DNA of 60,000 nucleotides from Membranipora membranacea (taxonomy: Eukaryota > Bryozoa > Gymnolaemata > Cheilostomatida > Membraniporidae): NCBI GenBank assembly GCA_914767715.1, contig OU612067.1, positions 33,890,162 through 33,950,161 of the forward strand, given 5' to 3'. Under the pieces are notes generated by a model. That model had not been told where the DNA came from, searched no databases, and saw nothing but the letters and a program-made list of their open reading frames with translations. The position numbers and the translations under genes are program-made. Shown in pieces: positions 55,320 to 60,000 of the stretch; positions within the stretch are counted from its first letter, which is position 1, and each line of letters begins with the position of its first letter.

Positions 55320-55334
55320 CTCAGACTGCTCCAA

Positions 55335-56769
55335 CTATAAATCACAAAAGTGAATTGTTGTTAATGACCTGTATAAGGGACCTTTTATGTTTTATGCCAA
55401 ACAGGGTGCAATGATTGGACCTAATTAGGTCCCATAGTTCAATTAACATGAGTTAAACCTTTCCAATCTTAACCATTTCGTATAGGTAGTCAAATTTTTT
55501 TGACAAGTGGATGATACTCTTTAGTTTTGGAATTTGTCTCAACAAACCTCATTGTGTTCCTGGTTAGCCATTTTTGGTTGCTAATGATTTGTTCTTGTCT
55601 AAATTTGCAGTACCTCCGCAAGTTTTCTATATCTGATGAAAACAGAGAAATGCCACAATAGAAGAAAAGTGGAAATAGGAAAATTATAATGACAATGGGC
55701 AATTACAGCAAAGCATGGGGATGTCAACAAGAGCTTAGTATTGTTTGGGGTTATAGTTTTTAATAAAGCACAATGATGTCGCAAACTAAGTGTAAATGAT
55801 ATTATTGCATAAGTCAAAGCATCTGAACATGTTCTATCAAAGATAAATATCATAATAAACCTAGACAGAACTATGTATATTCAATATTGAGGCACATAAT
55901 TCAAAGGATAAGAGGAAAAATATGACTGCGAAAAAAGTTAGCACCTTTTGCCAACTCTCTCTTGGACATGAAGAGTTTTCCAAATACTCGTGCGGGAATG
56001 GGATGAGTTAGTTGTTAATCTACGCCAGCCGCAAATATATGTGTTGATATCTCAGGGGAAGGTTTCATAACATCATGAAAATTCTTTCATGTGGTGTAGA
56101 TAATGATATGGATTTTACTGAATTTAACATTGACTAATCAAATAACAGCTGCTTCATAAATGCAGGCATTTTACTTGTAGAATGTCTGGTTCAATTTTCA
56201 ACTTAGATAGAAGGTGAACACAACGTCTTATGGTATTGCACTCATTGACTTTGAAATTCAACTCGATGGAAATTACAAATAACAGTAGGAGTCTTTAGAC
56301 TGGATAGGTACACTGGATGGACAACATTGATGATTTTGTACAGAAAACTATAAATCAGTGGCTGTATTGACAGCCAACGGGAACTTGACAAATTCATGCT
56401 TCAAGATACCTATACATGACCATATGACATACAGTCTCTCACCACTGCAAAGTTTATGAGAAGAGAACTAGTAGAGTGTTTATCTATCACGTGGAATCCC
56501 TGTTAAAATCAACACCTAAACCAATGAACTCCCTCGGAAGAGGGAGTTCATTGCCTGAACACATCTCTGTTATCTCTGTTATTGAATTAGGCCACTGTTT
56601 AAAAAAAAAGAATGCCAGATAGTTAGTTACAGCATAAGTTCCATTTTTCCATGTTGACTTGGTTATCTATCCTTAACTGCCTGTCTGTGGGTATATCATT
56701 GCTCAATTAATATCATAAAATTTTTAAGGATATTCCTTCACTGAATAGTCCATATGCAAAAATGTATTG
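55335..56769. other. no gene recognised
   Basis: Upstream of the minus-strand gene. Contains a perfect 14-bp hairpin (56522-56553) and AT-rich non-coding sequence. A 5' untranslated exon or promoter of the minus-strand gene should lie here or further right, but I cannot place it. Confidence 0.4.
56522..56553. repeat. perfect hairpin with GGAA loop
   Basis: CAATGAACTCCCTC, loop GGAA, then its exact reverse complement. A related half-site (CAATGAACTCCCTC) occurs singly near 26471. Confidence 0.88.
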
Positions 56770-57110
56770 CAGACTTGGAATATATCATTACCTGTGTAAA
56801 CTTGAGCCAAAAACCTCTCTATCTCTTCCTGCTATGTCAGTTGTAATGGTGCATAAGTAGCTGTTTCTCTCTCTCCCTTTGCTGGTCCTTGTGTGAGTGA
56901 TGTTTATGCCAACAGAATCCACGGTTAAATGTTGAAAATAGTTACAACATGATTGCCACAATGAATGTTAAGCTGATAGCTTGAGTGTCATAAACAGAGA
57001 GGTTACCCTAATTATTCCTAATTACTTAATTACCTATGTTTCATTGTGTAGCAGTTGATAAATATCTAATAAAGTGGGGATTTGTTATTCCTTTGCACGC
57101 ATTCAATACA
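56770..57110 (+). mobile_element. diverged internal segment of the CACTG family
   Basis: Aligns loosely with 17610-17980 of the left arm: shared order ATATCATTACCTGT, CTATGTCAGTTGTAATGGTG, CTCTCTC, then AGCTTGAGTG with GAGAGGTTA and TTACTTAATTACCT. Much more diverged than the other copies, suggesting an older or functional lineage. On the minus strand a short exon-like stretch (E-E-I-E-R-F-L-A-Q-V-Y-T, donor GTAATG) is present here. Confidence 0.6.
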
Positions 57111-58111
57111 CTGCCAACAATTTATCTTTTGGACCAGGAGAGACAGGGTGTCTCTGTACCCCGACCTGTATATTGCTGTGCTTATATTGGATAACCTTAA
57201 ATGGTGGGTGTTCTGAGTTTGAGAATGCACATATTTATAGATTGTGTTTAAGTTGGATTATAGTCCTAACACTTCGTTGACACAACCATTAGAGTTGGGT
57301 GCAGGGCCCTAGTAGCCCTGTATGTAATGAATAATGAAGTAAAGTTTTTATAAGACCTACTTCCGGAACTTTGGATGAGCAATAATAATTAATATATAAA
57401 TCGTATGAGCAAGCCTTACTGAATTCTCAGGTTTGTGATTTCCAAAGTTTGGCCACTATGAACTATCAACTCGAGAGTGGGCGATGTTTTCGCTGCCCTA
57501 TTTAATTACTGTGTAAATCCATGACAAAAAAAATTCTGGTTGAACATGCCTATTATCCATACATGTATCATCAACGTTGTCAAAATGAATATTAAATTTG
57601 GGCCTGAAAAAGTATTTTTCGAGATCACTATATGTGGCATCTTTTTCAGACAGGTTCACACATTAAGCCCACACCAGGCAGTTCACTCACAGGTTGTCGT
57701 CTACCAGTCAGTACTGTTACACCACTGGTGAGATTGTTTCATCTTTTCAGTACTAGTCAATGGTAGTGAATTCCATGGTTTACAACTAACCTGTGGAAAA
57801 CCTGACTGGAGGTGAATGGTTGACGGCTTTGAAACTGCCATTTGTAGTAGCGATTACCAAACAAGAACACTTAACCTTGAAGTCCAGAAATTCTTGATAT
57901 CTGAATATGTGTCACAGTCTCAGAAAGCAGGGATAAGTCGCAATTTTGCTATTGTTTATATTAGAGGTTGGAGTATGAAACCTTATTTTATAATTCAGTT
58001 TTCCAATTTTGGGAAAACCATTCACTAGGACCAATAAAATGTGCTCTTTCAGAATATCCAATCAGATTGGCCAAAAACTGAATGGAAGACCCTCTAACAT
58101 TGGCTTAAAGT
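57111..58111. other. no gene recognised
   Basis: Right part of the insertion; AT-rich with ORFs of at most 70 codons and no known motifs. I see no inverted terminus facing the one at 47572. Confidence 0.45.
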
Positions 58112-58369
58112 CGTCAGAAGTAGCAATGTACAACGAGCAAACTTAATTTTATTTCCTTTTAACATGATGATCTTTGGCGGTATGCTTTGGTCAATGCCAA
58201 ATTCTTATGTTTGCTAAGAATTGGTACCCCCTAGACTCAGATTCCCCATCCTTCGAACCATAGACAGTTATGATAAGGATGTAGCAAAAAGAATACAATC
58301 ATAAATGAATGATAATGTTATAAATTCCACAAAGAATATATGCTGTTTTTTTGTTGTTGTAATCTTCAG

Positions 58370-59296
58370 GTGTTGCTTATGGTATCGCTAATAATGGGAC
58401 AGCCACTTCTAGCTCAACTCACAGGAGTTATTCTGGCAGCGTTTACAAGGCTATAGACAATATGCGACTGCCATCAGCAAGCGACTCATTCTTTAGATCA
58501 GAGGACAGAGCTAACCAATGGTGGAGAGTTGATTCAGGAGATCAGCCATACTTTATCTTAGAATTTACAGTGTACAGACAGACTGGAGCAACCAATGGTA
58601 AGTCATACAGCTCAGATAAATAACACTTGGCTGTTCACTTCATCAAAGTTCAAAGTTATATGCTATATATGCAGGCAAAAAGTACAATTAAGCTTAACAA
58701 AGCAAGTGATTTTAGAAATATTGGTGTTTGGTACTGTTTGTTGGTTGATGTATCTGAATTATTTTCTTTTGTTTCCCCAATATTTTCATATTATTTAGAG
58801 CAAAGATTTAAACCATTGGACTTGATGGGAAGGGTTGGAGCCCCTAGTAACAAAGATCCAAATCTTGATGGTGCCTCTTCGTGGAGAAAATTACTTCCTG
58901 TTGTTCACGCTAATGATGAATATGTACAGTATAATCCAATGAATGGAAGGCAGGCAGTACAAGGATATCGACGCCTAGCTGTATACAGTACAAACTCTTG
59001 AGGATTGGTCATCAGTGAGGTCAGGGTGCTCGGTATCTGTAATTTAATAAAATTAAGTTAAGTCTGATAATGCTACATTCAAATAGCATTGGTGTCGTGT
59101 CTACATTATATCATATACTATATTATATGTCTATGTATTATAAATAAATTCCTACAGGTTTGCCAGAGTTCAAAGCTACAAATGTACGGATGACCTATAC
59201 ACATATAATGGACAATCAACCTTCTGTGTGACCTGCCAATGGGACCCTCCATTATCTAACTCTACAGCAATATCTAATATCTTGTCTCAATACCAG
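58370..59296 (+). pseudogene. modular receptor copy 3, 5' part, broken
   Basis: Exons 58370-58597, 58799-59038 and 59158-59296 are homologous to 9757-9984, 10186-10425 and 10532-10668: the F5/8C domain and the first half of FN3-1. Lesions: exon 1 is split by the 10.5-kb insertion; TGA at 58999-59001 where copy 2 has Arg (CGG); the conserved W-W-R-V-D-L-G reads W-W-R-V-D-S-G; the donor after 59038 is GTAATT instead of GTAAGT; and exon 59158-59296 is 139 nt, two bases longer than its partner, shifting the frame near 59200. Clearly a pseudogene. The rest lies beyond the window. Confidence 0.92.
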
Positions 59297-60000
59297 GTTT
59301 GTTGAATCTGGATGCAATGTATCTGATTTATATGTTAACATGTTTTTAAATAACAATTATGGTTTGTATTAAATATAAAGTCATCCAGTACAATGAACTC
59401 TAGGTGGCATTTCAAAGTTAAGATTACAATATAGAATTGATGGAAAGTCAATGTTCTCTGAAAAAAACCATGATAGTGATTAAAATGAACTGATAGTACG
59501 ATGCAAGATGATGAGGTTAAAAAAATGCATGATAATAAAAAAAGTTTGACAGCTTGCGGGTCCATCAAACTAATATATTTCCAAGAGAATAACAGTGAAA
59601 ATGTTTAAATATCTTCTACTGAGTTTTTTTCAATAAGTCTGTCACATAATCGGGAACCTTTGGAATGGAGGCTTTAGTTATGAGTTTATCATGAAGTTGT
59701 CCCCTGGTTTACTTGTGTTATAGCACTGGGAGCAGTTTCTATAGAGGCCATGCCAGTCTAGTTTTGTAACACCAATGGCTATTTTGGATTTATAAAATTT
59801 TCACTTCATACTTCTCGGTACAACTTTGTTTGGATTATCAACTCACAGTATTTTATTATATAATTATAATATAAATTTCATCATTATATGCATCATCAGG
59901 TTTCCGAAAAAAACAACCTGAAAATGAGCCATATATATAAAATAATATTATTTATCATGTGATTAAAATCACATAGTCATTTAAGTTAATGATTTTTTGA
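59297..60000 (+). other. intron of copy 3 without the 20-kb expansion
   Basis: Matches the copy 2 intron at both sides (59297-59435 with 10669-10815; 59557-59790 with 30929-31170) with only about 120 bp of unrelated sequence between. The last 200 bp do not match anything else I can see in the window. No exon reached before the end. Confidence 0.75.

Larger units (their letters stand above)
47572..58112. mobile_element. 10.5-kb insertion splitting exon 1 of copy 3
   Basis: The paralogous sequence stops about seven bases after the ATG of exon 1 and resumes in intron 1 at about 58112 (GTCAGAAGTAGCAATG, equivalent to about 9502). About 50 bp of exon 1 and the first intron bases are missing. The left edge starts with a CACTG-family terminus (47572-47770); I find no matching terminus at the right edge, so the insertion may be composite or the right end deleted. 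The minus-strand exons, a tRNA-like SINE, a decayed LINE and a second RT fragment lie inside. Confidence 0.7.

Overview
This window is AT-rich nuclear DNA from an animal, most likely an invertebrate. The evidence is intron-split genes with GT/AG splice sites, animal extracellular modules (F5/8C-discoidin, fibronectin III, sushi/CCP), and decayed LINEs, tRNA-derived repeats and several kinds of inverted-repeat transposon. I cannot name the species. It is not a bacterial or viral region, and most long ORFs are chance frames in introns or repeats.

The backbone is a tandem array of one receptor gene on the + strand. Copy 1 (461-6288) enters the window mid-gene. Copy 2 (9431-40155) appears complete: 22 exons whose lengths sum to 3555 nt, an uninterrupted frame of 1184 codons plus stop. 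Copy 3 (47.57 kb to the window end) begins but is broken. The predicted product is a type I membrane protein: signal peptide, F5/8C-like domain, eight FN3-type domains (the last resembling the juxtamembrane ectodomain of receptor tyrosine phosphatases), one sushi domain, one transmembrane helix and a tail of about 88 residues rich in tyrosine motifs. Nearly every domain is bounded by phase-1 introns, and each FN3 is split by a phase-0 intron. Copy 1 has a nonsense codon and a lost splice acceptor in its last FN3. Copy 3 has a split exon 1, a nonsense codon, a frameshift and a weakened donor.

The array is inflated by mobile DNA, and because paralogous copies supply empty sites, several insertions can be dated and bounded by eye. 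These are a 415-bp hAT-like MITE carrying a tRNA-like sequence (5167-5581), a 4.3-kb palindromic element built from 353-bp tandem units (42438-46753), and about 20 kb of nested elements inside one intron of copy 2. Within that intron sits an element with MULE-like ends and 9-bp target duplications (14362-21899). It contains a 5.2-kb long-inverted-repeat element with CACTG ends and a TTG duplication (15863-21077), and one arm of that carries a 5'-truncated LINE (16491-17340). A related element lies at about 27180-29880.

From 47.57 to 58.11 kb a large insertion splits exon 1 of copy 3. It begins with a terminus of the CACTG family, has a diverged internal segment of that family near 56.8-57.1 kb, and contains a minus-strand multi-exon gene of unknown function (exons between 55319 and 49231, all phases matching), a second set of minus-strand exons (48886-48484), and two decayed LINE fragments.

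The main inference is a fast-evolving family of modular surface receptors, with pseudogenised and intact copies side by side, being remodelled by foldback-type transposons. An immune or self-recognition role is only a hypothesis.
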